34,681 nucleotides of DNA from Verrucomicrobiia bacterium (GCA_020439925.1 JAGRPC010000039.1:1-34681); one strand, 5' to 3'. Numbered from the stretch's first letter, positions 24,041-32,683 are shown. The notes: generated by a model not told the origin, from the sequence alone. Made by a program: numbers and translations.

Positions 24041-24970
24041 ATGAAAGCGAGCTCTTCCCTCCGAGGCTGGACCTTTGTCGAGCTGCTCGTGGCAATTTCT
24101 CTCTCGGCCGTTTTCATGGGAGCCGCTTCCCTCGTCCTGGCGAGCATTTCGGCGAATTCGAAACGCCTCGCCACCGTGCTGACCGTGAATATCGGTTCGG
24201 CCAACAAGCTGGCCTTCTACGGACAGTCCGGAAACACCCTCGGCGTCTATGCCGCCCCCAGCTATGGACGGGCGGCTTTCGCCGTGAACTTTCGCGACCT
24301 GATTCGCGAAGACGCCGAGGTTTCCTCCCTCGTTCACTGCCTTCCCCGAAGCGCTGCCAACACGATCCGACCGGAGTTCCTCCGCTACGAGGCCGGCGAT
24401 GCCGGAAGTAATCTGACTCCTCCCCGACTCGATACCCCCGAGGCCTTCCGACAGTTCCTCGCCAGTGTCGAACCCTCCTCCGCGGGCATCTATGACACTG
24501 CCATCCGAAACGTTCCTCCGTCAAACCGGCCCAATACCACCCTTTTCTTCCTCTCCGCCTCCGAAGACCCAGGCTACCTGAGAGTCCGCGCCGTCTACGA
24601 AATCGATTACCTCACGACGACCTCGCCTGCCGGAACCTACGCCTCGGTGCGCCGCTACAAGAACGGGGCACTTACCCACTACTACGATGTCTTTTTCGTG
24701 ACCGGATCGGGCTCCCTTCCCATCCCCTCTTTTGTGGCCTTTGAGCGCCGATCCCGCGCCGCCGTCATCGAAGGAACTCCGATCGACCGGTTCAAGATTG
24801 CTGACTGGAGTCCGTTCTACCTGCTCTGGCTTCCGGATCCTTCCGTCAATCCGCACCAGATCCCCAACACCTCGCCAGCCGCACCGGCATCATCCCCTGT
24901 TTCCGCCTACGAACACCTCGGAGCACGCAGTTCCCTCTCGCTCGTCCTGCCCATGTTCCCGAACCTTTGA
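24041..24970 (+). CDS. Minor prepilin, PilW/GspJ-like
   Basis: This 309-residue protein has a class III signal: leader MKASSSLRG, cleavage after Gly9, then WTFVELLVAISLSAVFMGAASL with Glu14 as mature Glu5. The first mature residue is Trp rather than Phe. The length and the beta-rich C-terminal part fit PilW/GspJ-type minor pilins, which form the pilus-tip initiation complex with PilV- and PilX-like partners; both follow in this operon. It is 29 bp after the PilP-like gene and 15 bp before the next. Confidence 0.83.
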   Translation: MKASSSLRGWTFVELLVAISLSAVFMGAASLVLASISANSKRLATVLTVNIGSANKLAFYGQSGNTLGVYAAPSYGRAAFAVNFRDLIREDAEVSSLVHCLPRSAANTIRPEFLRYEAGDAGSNLTPPRLDTPEAFRQFLASVEPSSAGIYDTAIRNVPPSNRPNTTLFFLSASEDPGYLRVRAVYEIDYLTTTSPAGTYASVRRYKNGALTHYYDVFFVTGSGSLPIPSFVAFERRSRAAVIEGTPIDRFKIADWSPFYLLWLPDPSVNPHQIPNTSPAAPASSPVSAYEHLGARSSLSLVLPMFPNL

Positions 24971-24985
24971 ACCGACCGGCCAGCC

Positions 24986-26635
24986 ATGGTTCACCGTCCT
25001 CACAAACACAGAAGACCATCCCGAGAACGGGCCAGCATTCTCGTCGTCTGCATGGTCCTGGCCGCTCTTGGCACCATCGGGGTAGCCGCCTGGTTTTCCC
25101 TTCTCGATGCTCGGAGTCAGCAGGTGGAAGCCGGAATACAGGCTCTTCAGCGGCGCACCATGCTGACAAACGGCCAGGCCGTCGCTCACGCCTCTCTCTA
25201 CCGGACCTACCTTCACGGCAACACCGATCTCCCGAGTGATCTGGTTCACACGATTTCCGGCGGGAATGGCCGAGCGACGCTGAGGTCTTTTACCGGTGTC
25301 CCACTCAAGAGCACCGTCGAGGGCCCTCCTTCTCGAGATGGCGTTCGCCCCTTCTCGAGCTACTCCACCAGTGTGTCGGTCGATCTCTATGATGGGATTG
25401 GAGAAACCCGCTGGACCTATCGCCTCCGCAGCCACAATCCCATGCTGGAGGGAGATCTCCTCGATCTTCACTCGCCGGTCAATCCGAGCGATACCGCGCC
25501 ACTGGTTTCCGGCAACCTGCGCATCAAGGGGCGGGCGGTCATCTGGGATGCTGTGGCCCGTGATTTCAACAACGGACTACGTGCCGATGAATACCTGCTG
25601 CCGAATTCCATCGCTGGAACCACGACCTTCACGAACACCGCCGGAACGGCGACGCTTCCTCTCAACGCACCGCACTTTTTGAGGACCACCGGTTCTCAAT
25701 CCAGCAGTTCCGGACTCTATCGCGGTGAGATCGAACTCCTCGACACTTCACAGAATCCCCAGAATTCCTATCTCAACCGCCTAGGATCGAGTCCGACCGT
25801 TCTCGACGGCTCGATTGCTTCAACCATAAGCAACGGCCCGCCAACCATCGATCCCACTCCGGACGACCCGGCCCTGCTTGCGTACATTTCGGCGAATTCT
25901 CCGTCCGACGTCGCCGCAACCCTTTCAGGGTATTCCAACCTTTCCTCCTCCGTGCTCTCCGCAGCGGTTCAGAAAGTCCCGGCTCTGAACAACTCGCAAC
26001 TCCACCAGGTCTTCAACGCCCAGAGCAGCCCGCCGAACGACGCCCTCACCCAGATGATGGCCGCGATCGACGAGAGCACCCTCACTCCGGCTCTCGACAA
26101 TGCCATCATCGATTTCAATATCTCAAAGGGTTCGGACTACAACGTCAACGGATCGGGTACCGTGACCGTATACCTCGATCAGGTCGGCATCGAACGTGTC
26201 CTTGCCACGAACGTTTCGCGTCTGCGGCTCGTGGGACAGAGAGACGCAACGTCGGGTGGGACGGCGGCAACCCATCCTCCCCTCCTCCTCGTAGTCGACA
26301 ATCGCTCCGGCGGCACCCTGAATCGAGTCGACTTTATCCACGAGAACTCTCGTCCACTCATCCTCGTCCTTGCCTCCTCTTCGGCTTCTCTTCCCTCCGC
26401 CTATTTCCTCGGCAACTCTGCGTTTCCCCTGTGGCGGGGGATCCTGGAACTCCAGAAAACCGGTCTGGCTTTCGATTTGTCGGCGGTCTCGGGAGCCACT
26501 ATCACCGGCGGAATCCGAGGAAATCACCGCCTCACGGTCACCGGCGGCACCCTGACCCTTCAAAAGGAAACCGACGGAAGTGCCCTCCGACCACTCCTTA
26601 GTCGCGATGCCTGGATAGAAACCATTCGCAATTAA
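24986..26635 (+). CDS. Large PilX-like membrane-anchored surface protein
   Basis: This 549-residue protein has a basic N-terminus (about 20 residues) followed by ERASILVVCMVLAALGTIGVAAWFSLLDARSQQ. That resembles the PilX N-terminal pattern (ERG-A-x-hydrophobic) but lacks the Gly/Phe cleavage site and Glu5 of ordinary prepilins. The remaining 490 residues are Ser/Thr/Asn-rich and look beta-stranded, with helical inserts near residues 290-360. Its last 80 residues (repeated hydrophobic-Gly-Thr pattern) suggest a beta-solenoid-like end. Position between PilW-like and PilV-like genes supports a PilX/GspK-type role at the tip, although it is far longer than PilX. Confidence 0.68.
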   Translation: MVHRPHKHRRPSRERASILVVCMVLAALGTIGVAAWFSLLDARSQQVEAGIQALQRRTMLTNGQAVAHASLYRTYLHGNTDLPSDLVHTISGGNGRATLRSFTGVPLKSTVEGPPSRDGVRPFSSYSTSVSVDLYDGIGETRWTYRLRSHNPMLEGDLLDLHSPVNPSDTAPLVSGNLRIKGRAVIWDAVARDFNNGLRADEYLLPNSIAGTTTFTNTAGTATLPLNAPHFLRTTGSQSSSSGLYRGEIELLDTSQNPQNSYLNRLGSSPTVLDGSIASTISNGPPTIDPTPDDPALLAYISANSPSDVAATLSGYSNLSSSVLSAAVQKVPALNNSQLHQVFNAQSSPPNDALTQMMAAIDESTLTPALDNAIIDFNISKGSDYNVNGSGTVTVYLDQVGIERVLATNVSRLRLVGQRDATSGGTAATHPPLLLVVDNRSGGTLNRVDFIHENSRPLILVLASSSASLPSAYFLGNSAFPLWRGILELQKTGLAFDLSAVSGATITGGIRGNHRLTVTGGTLTLQKETDGSALRPLLSRDAWIETIRN

Positions 26636-26642
26636 GCCTTTC

Positions 26643-27122
26643 ATGAAACGCTTGTCCGTGACTCATCCACTTTCGCGCCTCCGGGCCTACACCCTGATCG
26701 AGGCGCTCGTCGCGAGCAGCATCCTCGCAATCGGGATGGGGGCAGCCTCCTCCATGTCCCTGGCGCTCATTACCCAGGAGCAAATTACGGAGCGCAGCGA
26801 AAAGGCCATCGCCTACCTCGAAAATGCCGCCCTTCTCTACCAGGCGGGTATCCCGGAGTCGCAAATCACGGCCCTTCTACCGCCCGAACCGGTCGTCACC
26901 TCCCTGACACTCACGCCAGGTAATCTCACGGTCAGCAACCACGAACCGATGCCCTCCACTCTCCTCACAGTCACCTGGAAACCATCCGACGCCAACTCAA
27001 GTTCCGGCGTCGACCGTTGGACCGGCGGTTCCTCCACCACCTCCAGAAGTGCCAGCATCAATGTGATCCGCGTCAACCCGACGCTCGCCTCTCCGCTGCC
27101 CCGTGTGGACTTTTTCGATTGA
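26643..27122 (+). CDS. Minor prepilin, PilV/GspI-like
   Basis: This 159-residue protein has a 15-residue basic leader ending in RLRA, then YTLIEALVASSILAIGMGAASS with Glu20 as mature Glu5. EALVA-x2-ILAIG is the usual PilV/GspI helix. Cleavage would follow Ala15 rather than Gly. The C-terminal part is Ser/Thr-rich, with valine-rich strands. It begins 7 bp after the PilX-like gene and ends 22 bp before pilC, so it belongs to the same transcript. Confidence 0.83.
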   Translation: MKRLSVTHPLSRLRAYTLIEALVASSILAIGMGAASSMSLALITQEQITERSEKAIAYLENAALLYQAGIPESQITALLPPEPVVTSLTLTPGNLTVSNHEPMPSTLLTVTWKPSDANSSSGVDRWTGGSSTTSRSASINVIRVNPTLASPLPRVDFFD

Positions 27123-27144
27123 AATCCCTTTTCCCCGACTCGCC

Positions 27145-28371
27145 ATGATCAAGAAAGTTGCCCTGACCAATATCCACACGGGACGCAAGTCCGTCGCTCT
27201 CGTCGACACCGGGACCGACGAAAAAGCGCTAGTCGGTTCGGGCAAGACGCCGGTGGAAACGGCAGAGATCACGGATGTCAAAGGGATCGACGAAACCATC
27301 CAGCGCCTCGCCAACAAGCGGAACAGCCTGGACGACCGGGTCGCCCTGTTCAACGGGCTCGCCAAGTGTTTTGACCGGAACATCCCCATCATCAAGAGTT
27401 TTCACCTCCAAGCGAACCGGGTAAAAACTCCCCGCTATCGCGGCATCATCGCCGACGTAGCGCACGATCTCACCCAGGGAGAGAAGATCAGCGACGCGAT
27501 GGAGAAAAAAGGGGATGTTTTCACCCCTGACATTATTGCCCTGATCCGCGCAGGAGAAGAATCCGGGCGCCTTCCGGAAATCTTCCGGCGTCTGGGCAAC
27601 AGCCAGAAAAAGACCTCGCGCATCCTCAAGAAGCTGAAGTCAGGAATGATCTACCCGGCGGTGGTCACCTGCCTCGGTATCGGCGTGGTCATCACGATGA
27701 GTTTCACCCTCGTTCCGGCGATGACGAAACTTTATACCTCGCTCAACTCGGAACTTCCTCTGGCGACGAAGATGATGATGTCGTTTTCGAACCTCCTCCT
27801 GAAGCAGCCCTGGGTCGCCGCCCTCCCGGTGATCGGGGTGGCCGCTTTCTTCAAGAACTGGGGACGCATCTCTCGCGTCCCTTCGGTGCAGACCTTTTTC
27901 CTGAAACTGCCCGTCATTTCCGGACTGGTCCGCAAATCCGCCGCCGCAGTCGGTTTCCGTACCCTTGCCCTCCTTATCGAGGCAAACGTGCGCCTCACGA
28001 CCGCTCTCGACATCACGGCCAGGACCTCGTGGCACCACCACTACGCCACCTTCTTCGAACGGGTGAAAAACCACATCCTCGCAGGCCTAACCCTTCCCGA
28101 TGCCTTTCTTGTCGAGTCCCACTGGCTGGGCAACGACGGACGAATGATCTGCGGCTTGATGGAAACCGCTGCAGAAACCGGAGGAGGAACGGAACTCCTC
28201 AACGAAATCGCCGAAGACTACGAGGATGAACTCGATACGGCAGCCAACCAGATCGACAAGCTGATCGAACCGGTGACCATCGTGATTCTCGGGACACTGG
28301 TCGGCTTCCTGATCTACGCCATTTACGCCCCGGTCTTCTCCCTTGGGGATGCGCTTCTGAAGAAGCGCTGA
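27145..28371 (+). CDS. pilC: PilC/GspF inner-membrane platform protein
   Basis: This 408-residue protein carries two T2SSF domains (about 65-190 and 265-390). Hallmarks are IIALIRAGEESGRLPEIFRRLG in the first, MICGLMETAAETGGGTELLNEIAEDYEDELD in the second, and the terminal IEPVTIVILGTLVGFLIYAIYAPVF helix. Further membrane helices lie at about 180-205 and 220-240. An N-terminal extension of about 60 residues (after MIKKVALTN) precedes the first domain. It is the platform on which the ATPases drive pilin insertion or removal. Start is at 27145; the open frame reaches 27103 but overlaps the PilV-like gene. Confidence 0.93.
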   Translation: MIKKVALTNIHTGRKSVALVDTGTDEKALVGSGKTPVETAEITDVKGIDETIQRLANKRNSLDDRVALFNGLAKCFDRNIPIIKSFHLQANRVKTPRYRGIIADVAHDLTQGEKISDAMEKKGDVFTPDIIALIRAGEESGRLPEIFRRLGNSQKKTSRILKKLKSGMIYPAVVTCLGIGVVITMSFTLVPAMTKLYTSLNSELPLATKMMMSFSNLLLKQPWVAALPVIGVAAFFKNWGRISRVPSVQTFFLKLPVISGLVRKSAAAVGFRTLALLIEANVRLTTALDITARTSWHHHYATFFERVKNHILAGLTLPDAFLVESHWLGNDGRMICGLMETAAETGGGTELLNEIAEDYEDELDTAANQIDKLIEPVTIVILGTLVGFLIYAIYAPVFSLGDALLKKR

Positions 28372-28524
28372 GTTCCACCAAATGAACCCAACTCATGGGG
28401 AAAAAACACTCTCTTAGCTTATAATAATAATTGCAATTATGGTATTTACTGTTTAACTTACTTTGAAACACCTCTCAAGGACCCGTTTCCTATTACCACA
28501 ACAACCATACAAACTGATACAAAC
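28372..28524 (+). promoter_or_regulatory. AT-rich promoter island upstream of the major pilin
   Basis: The 153-bp spacer between pilC and the first small pilin gene becomes AT-rich from about 28400. It holds TATAAT at 28420-28425, a good -10 candidate without a clear -35 box. A perfect 14-bp palindrome of ATAATTG/CAATTAT lies at 28427-28440. The TAATT/AATTA half-sites recur in the secretin/pilin-adhesin promoter island. A separate promoter is expected here because major pilin must be made in large excess. No sigma-54 -24/-12 pair was seen. Confidence 0.55.
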
Positions 28525-28929
28525 ATGAAACTGAACCTCGCCAAGAACCTCCGTAAAGGCTTCAGCCTTGTGGAAATGCTCGTCGTGATCGCCGTGATCG
28601 GCATCATTGCAGCGATCGCTGTCCCGAACATTGGGCGCATCAACGACTCCGCCAAGGAAGCCACCGCCCGCCGGAACGCTCAGAATGTCGCGTCGGTGTT
28701 TGCTTCGGCCCAGGCTGCCGGCCTCAACTTCGCCGCTGCCTCTACCACTCCTTCCGACATCGTGACCGCGGTTGTCACCGGAGCAAAGGTCACCGAAAAG
28801 GGTCCTTTCGAGAATACCTGGTTCGGAGTTCCCGGTCTCACCTCTGCTGACCAGACTGCCGCTCTCAAATACCTCTCCTACGATTCCAACAGCGCCCAGC
28901 TCCTCTACAACGGCGGAGTGGGTCGCTGA
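28525..28929 (+). CDS. Type IV prepilin, probable major pilin
   Basis: This 134-residue prepilin has an 11-residue basic leader then Gly12, cleaved before FSLVEMLVVIAVIGIIAAIAVPNIGRIND, with Glu17 as mature Glu5. The mature protein would be 122 residues, small for a pilin, and no cysteine pair for a D-region disulphide is present. It is rich in Ala, Thr and Asn. I call it the major pilin because it has its own AT-rich promoter region, is first of the small pilins, and is followed by a strong hairpin that would favour a short abundant mRNA. Expression data would be needed to prove this. Confidence 0.88.
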   Translation: MKLNLAKNLRKGFSLVEMLVVIAVIGIIAAIAVPNIGRINDSAKEATARRNAQNVASVFASAQAAGLNFAAASTTPSDIVTAVVTGAKVTEKGPFENTWFGVPGLTSADQTAALKYLSYDSNSAQLLYNGGVGR

Positions 28930-28978
28930 ACGACCGCCTTCGTTGATTTCAAGCGAGGACGGGAACTAGGATTCCATT

Positions 28979-29008
28979 CTCCGGCGCCTGTTCCAACGGG
29001 TGCCGGAG
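28979..29008 (+). terminator. Strong stem-loop downstream of the major pilin, followed by a C tract
   Basis: CTCCGGCGCCTG (28979-28990) pairs with CGGGTGCCGGAG (28997-29008) over 12 bp with two G-T wobbles and a 6-nt loop. It is followed by nine C residues (29009-29017) instead of a T-run. It is therefore not a classical intrinsic terminator; it may stabilise the pilin mRNA 3' end or reduce read-through into the following minor pilin genes. It lies about 50 bp after the pilin stop. Confidence 0.55.
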
Positions 29009-29075
29009 CCCCCCCCCTCCCGCAACCACCGGCGCGAAAATCTCCGCCCTACTCCTCCTGATCCCCCTCCCGAAA

Positions 29076-29501
29076 ATGACCGCCGCACCATACCGGACTT
29101 TCCGCGGCTTCACGATGGTCGAAATGTTGATCGTCATCGCCGTCATCGGGATTATGTCTGCACTGGTCATCTCCGCGTTCTCCAACGCGGCTCAGGACAC
29201 CCGACGGGTCGTCTCCCGCCAGCAGCAGGCTTCGGTTCAGAACGCAGTGAACGCCTGGGTGAACAGTATCTCCCAGGCTCAAGGCCTGGCTGCGGCCCGG
29301 ACCCTCTACAACACGGCCGGCACCAGCAAAGGTCGACTCCAACTCGTACAGGGTTACCTCGACGACGCGACCGTCTCCCATTTTCTCACCAACACCACAA
29401 ACAACGACGAAGTAAAGAGCGCGGCACTTTCCAAGACCGGCCAGTATCTCTATCTCGGCGCCTGGAACGTGAATTCTTACCCCAAGGTCGAACTGAAGTG
29501 A
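29076..29501 (+). CDS. Type IV prepilin, small (minor pilin)
   Basis: This 141-residue prepilin has an 11-residue leader ending in FRG, then FTMVEMLIVIAVIGIMSALVISAFSNAAQD, with Glu16 as mature Glu5. The C-terminal part is Asn/Gln/Ser/Thr-rich with no cysteine. It shares the pilin N-terminal helix with the neighbouring genes but not their C-terminal sequence, suggesting a distinct minor pilin or an alternative subunit. It starts 146 bp after the major pilin gene, beyond the stem-loop and C tract. Confidence 0.85.
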   Translation: MTAAPYRTFRGFTMVEMLIVIAVIGIMSALVISAFSNAAQDTRRVVSRQQQASVQNAVNAWVNSISQAQGLAAARTLYNTAGTSKGRLQLVQGYLDDATVSHFLTNTTNNDEVKSAALSKTGQYLYLGAWNVNSYPKVELK

Positions 29502-29548
29502 CGCTTTGGCCACTGACCTTCCCTTCAACTCTTTCCTTTGCCACCAGG

Positions 29549-29950
29549 ATGAAACCGGAACCACAGCCAAGAAGACGCCGCGCCTTCTCGCTCGTCGAAG
29601 TGCTCGCCGCCGTGAGCATCATCGGAATCATCGCATTCCTCGCTATTCCCAACATTGTCGCCATCAAGCAGGACTCCGAACGCAACCTTGCCATCTCTCG
29701 GGCCGAAGCCCTCAACATGGCTGTCGTTTCCTACATCCAGTCAAACGGGAAGAACAATGTCGCTTCAACCTGGTCATCTCTGAACGACCAGCAGCGTTAC
29801 ACTCTCCTGATTCCTTACCTCTCCTTTGCACCGGCAAACCTGACAGAATTCATCCCGAACGGATACTCCGTGACCTTGCCCGGAAATCTGAACTCTCTCA
29901 CCAAGTCCATCCTCACGGACACTTCCACGTCAACCGCAATCTCCTATTGA
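29549..29950 (+). CDS. Type IV prepilin with Ala cleavage site (minor pilin)
   Basis: This 133-residue prepilin has a very basic leader (PRRRRA), with cleavage after Ala12 before FSLVEVLAAVSIIGIIAFLAIPNIVAIKQD; Glu17 is mature Glu5. Start is placed at the ATG 29549, as the leader then has normal length; the frame is open up to 29000 with no pilin-like sequence. The body is Asn/Ser/Thr/Leu-rich with no cysteine. It is 47 bp after the previous pilin gene and 13 bp before the next. Confidence 0.82.
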   Translation: MKPEPQPRRRRAFSLVEVLAAVSIIGIIAFLAIPNIVAIKQDSERNLAISRAEALNMAVVSYIQSNGKNNVASTWSSLNDQQRYTLLIPYLSFAPANLTEFIPNGYSVTLPGNLNSLTKSILTDTSTSTAISY

Positions 29951-29963
29951 GTTTGCTTCTGTC

Positions 29964-30464
29964 ATGGTATCCACGCGCTCCACATCCCTCTCTGCCTTCT
30001 CTCTTGTCGAAGTGCTCACCACCATCGCTGTCATCGGCATAATCGCCGCGATTGCCATCCCGAGCGTGGGCAAGGTCGTGGAAGGCTCGAGACGAGGAGT
30101 TGCCGGAAACGTGATCGAAACCCTCAACAAGGCAACCCGGGAGTTCAGCCATTCCCAGTGGGATTTGCGGAGTACGCCGGTGGCAACCTCGGGTGGAGAC
30201 GAGCTGCTGATCCTCCGCACCCTCCAATGGCGCGACCCCAATCCGTCAGGTGAACTCAATGTTCCGGGCCCTTTCATGAAGACGGATTGGAACCCCACCA
30301 CCTCGACGAGTGATCAGGACTATCGTGCCGAATGGACCGGAGGTTCGTGGCGACTTCTCGAACCGGGAACCGGCGGTGCCGGCTTGAAGATTATCTTCGA
30401 CGGCTCCGACCTCGGAACCCCCTATGTCCATGCACCCGGATTTACCCCGGTCGGCTCCCGCTGA
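29964..30464 (+). CDS. Type IV prepilin with Ala cleavage site (minor pilin)
   Basis: This 166-residue prepilin has an 11-residue Ser/Thr/Arg leader ending in SLSA, then FSLVEVLTTIAVIGIIAAIAIPSVGKVVEGS, with Glu16 as mature Glu5. It is the longest of the four small pilins and its C-terminal half contains Trp/Gly/Pro-rich sequence (WRDPNPSG, WTGGSWRLLEPG), unlike the others. It is 27 bp before pilB, so it is part of the pilin-pilB transcript. Confidence 0.83.
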   Translation: MVSTRSTSLSAFSLVEVLTTIAVIGIIAAIAIPSVGKVVEGSRRGVAGNVIETLNKATREFSHSQWDLRSTPVATSGGDELLILRTLQWRDPNPSGELNVPGPFMKTDWNPTTSTSDQDYRAEWTGGSWRLLEPGTGGAGLKIIFDGSDLGTPYVHAPGFTPVGSR

Positions 30465-30491
30465 TCCACTTCGTTACGAGCCCTCCCTTAC

Positions 30492-32639
30492 ATGAGTCTC
30501 GCCGCCCCCATCGCACCCAACCCCGCAAAGGCCGCGCCGGCCGATCCGGCGGCCTTTCTCGGAGGGTTCGATGGCCTCATGTCAATCGAAGGGACGGCGG
30601 TCCAGTTCGGCATTCTTCCCGTCAAACTTCCTCGAGAGACCTGCTCGGTCGAAGCGGAGAACCTCCTTCGCCGACTTGGCCGCTTTCCTCATTCGGACAA
30701 TCCATGGCTCCCGGTGGCGACCCTCGGGCCCTGTCTGATTTTCGCCCACCATGCCCCCCGCTCCGCAGACATGTGGGGTGTCCCCTCTTTTCTGGCGATC
30801 AAAGTCGCCATTTCGCAGGAACAGTACGAGAAAATCCGGAAAGATCTCGTGATGCGGCTTTCCGCGAACCCGCTGCCGAAGGAAAACCGGGTGGAGCACC
30901 TTTCCAAACCCCACTTTTCTCCCGGGCAGCTCGACGAAGCCTTCCGCTGGCTCGTAGAACACTATCCTTTTGAACCCGACCAGACCGAGCGCCTTTCGAT
31001 GCTCTACGCCGAGGCCGTCGACAAGACCGGTCATCTCGATCGTGAAGCCTACAACGCGATCATGCCCTCGCTCGGGGTTGCCCTCCAGTATCTGACCGAC
31101 GGCCCACTTCTCCTCTGTTTCAATCCCGAAGAAGCCGGACGCCAGGAGAAGTTTCCGATCCCGCTACTGGAAAAGCACAACGTCTACCCTCTCTACAGCG
31201 GAGAACACAAGGTGTATCTCCTCTCTGCCAACGACAGCAACTACAACTTCGAGGACGAGTGGCTTTCGCAGGGAAATGATCCCGTCGACTTCGTTCCGGT
31301 ACTGGCCGACTCCAAACTGATTCGCACGCTGATCAGCAATGCCGGAACCCGGGTGGCGAAGTCAGCGGGTATCGAAGTCCAGAAATCCACGCTCAGCCTC
31401 GCCGATTCCGCCGGGCTTGTCGTCATCGAGCCGGACGACATGGCAGCGATCAATCCGCAGAACCTGAACCACAGTCCCGAGGAACTCGTGCACTGGGTTC
31501 TCTACACGGCGATCGTCAGCAGGGCATCTGACCTTCACCTGGAGAAATACTACAACGTCGCGAGATTCCGGGCCCGGATCGACGGCAACCTGCGCGTCAT
31601 CTACACGGCACCCCACGAGATGATGCAGCGCTTTGTCGCTATCCTGAAAAACTATGCGAACATGAATCAGTCGCGTCAGGAAGCTCTCGACGGCCGTTTT
31701 GGGCTCTCCATCGGCGCACGTCGCGTCGACGTCCGGGTCGCCGCGGTTCCGTGTCGCAATGAAATGCAGAAGATCATCATGCGTTTCCTCGATAAGCAGG
31801 ATGGTCTCAAGGAGCTTTCCCAGCTCAATTTCTCAAAACGCCAGAGCCTCATTGTGAAGAGGGTCATGAGTCGCGACCAGGGACTCATTCTCATCACCGG
31901 CCCTACCGGATCCGGCAAGACGACAACGCTTTATGCCCTCATCAATTCGGTCAATGACGAGAGCGTCAACATTCATACGATCGAGGATCCAATCGAATAC
32001 GAGATCGAGGGCATCAACCAGACCCAGACCGATCCGACCCACGATCTCACCTTCGCCAACGGGCTCAGGGCTCTCCTCCGTTCCGATCCAGACGTGATCC
32101 TCATCGGTGAGTGCCGTGACACCGAGACGGCCACTTCGGCCATCAACGCATCCCTGACGGGCCACCTCGTCCTCACCACCCTGCACGCGAACGATTCCCT
32201 GAGGGCTGTTTCCCGACTGCTTTCCATGGGAGTCGAACCCCACCTCGTCGCGGATTCGCTTGCCATGTCCCAGGCGCAGCGTCTCGTTCGCAAGCTTTGC
32301 AACTACTGCAAACGCCCTTTCACCCCGACCCCTCAGATCCGCGAACTTTTCGCTCGTCAGGGCCTTCCGATGGAAAAAGAGGGCACACCGATCTTCATTG
32401 CCACCGGCTGTGCCGAATGCTCTGGAACTGGCTACAACGGCCGGGTCGCTCTCATGGAAATGACGGAGATGAATCCCGAGCTTTCCGACCTCATCGAACG
32501 ACAGTCGACCCAGATCGAACTGCGTGCCGCCGCCAGAAAAACCGGTTTCCAGACCCTTTACCAGGAAGGACTTATCCATGTCCTCGCCGGGAACACCACT
32601 CTCGACGAAATCCAGCAAGTGAGCTACACCGCCTATTGA
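30492..32639 (+). CDS. pilB: PilB/GspE-type pilus extension ATPase
   Basis: This 715-residue ATPase has an N-terminal region of about 300 residues that I cannot match to the usual T2SSE_N/MshEN domain. The N2 domain follows (ASDLHLEKYYNVARFRARIDGNLR, about 345-370) and then the RecA-like domain. Walker A GPTGSGKTT is at 470-478, the Asp box at IHTIEDPIEYE, Walker B at PDVILIGECRD (Cys replacing the usual hydrophobic residue after GE), and the His box at GHLVLTTLHANDSLRA. A zinc-type tetracysteine is present as Cys603-x2-Cys606 and Cys640-x2-Cys643, typical of PilB/GspE and absent from PilT. It powers pilin assembly. It is followed 44 bp later by a receiver protein. Confidence 0.94.
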   Translation: MSLAAPIAPNPAKAAPADPAAFLGGFDGLMSIEGTAVQFGILPVKLPRETCSVEAENLLRRLGRFPHSDNPWLPVATLGPCLIFAHHAPRSADMWGVPSFLAIKVAISQEQYEKIRKDLVMRLSANPLPKENRVEHLSKPHFSPGQLDEAFRWLVEHYPFEPDQTERLSMLYAEAVDKTGHLDREAYNAIMPSLGVALQYLTDGPLLLCFNPEEAGRQEKFPIPLLEKHNVYPLYSGEHKVYLLSANDSNYNFEDEWLSQGNDPVDFVPVLADSKLIRTLISNAGTRVAKSAGIEVQKSTLSLADSAGLVVIEPDDMAAINPQNLNHSPEELVHWVLYTAIVSRASDLHLEKYYNVARFRARIDGNLRVIYTAPHEMMQRFVAILKNYANMNQSRQEALDGRFGLSIGARRVDVRVAAVPCRNEMQKIIMRFLDKQDGLKELSQLNFSKRQSLIVKRVMSRDQGLILITGPTGSGKTTTLYALINSVNDESVNIHTIEDPIEYEIEGINQTQTDPTHDLTFANGLRALLRSDPDVILIGECRDTETATSAINASLTGHLVLTTLHANDSLRAVSRLLSMGVEPHLVADSLAMSQAQRLVRKLCNYCKRPFTPTPQIRELFARQGLPMEKEGTPIFIATGCAECSGTGYNGRVALMEMTEMNPELSDLIERQSTQIELRAAARKTGFQTLYQEGLIHVLAGNTTLDEIQQVSYTAY

Positions 32640-32683
32640 AGGCGGTCCCCTATTTGAAACAAGATTCCCAGAGCCATTCCCAC

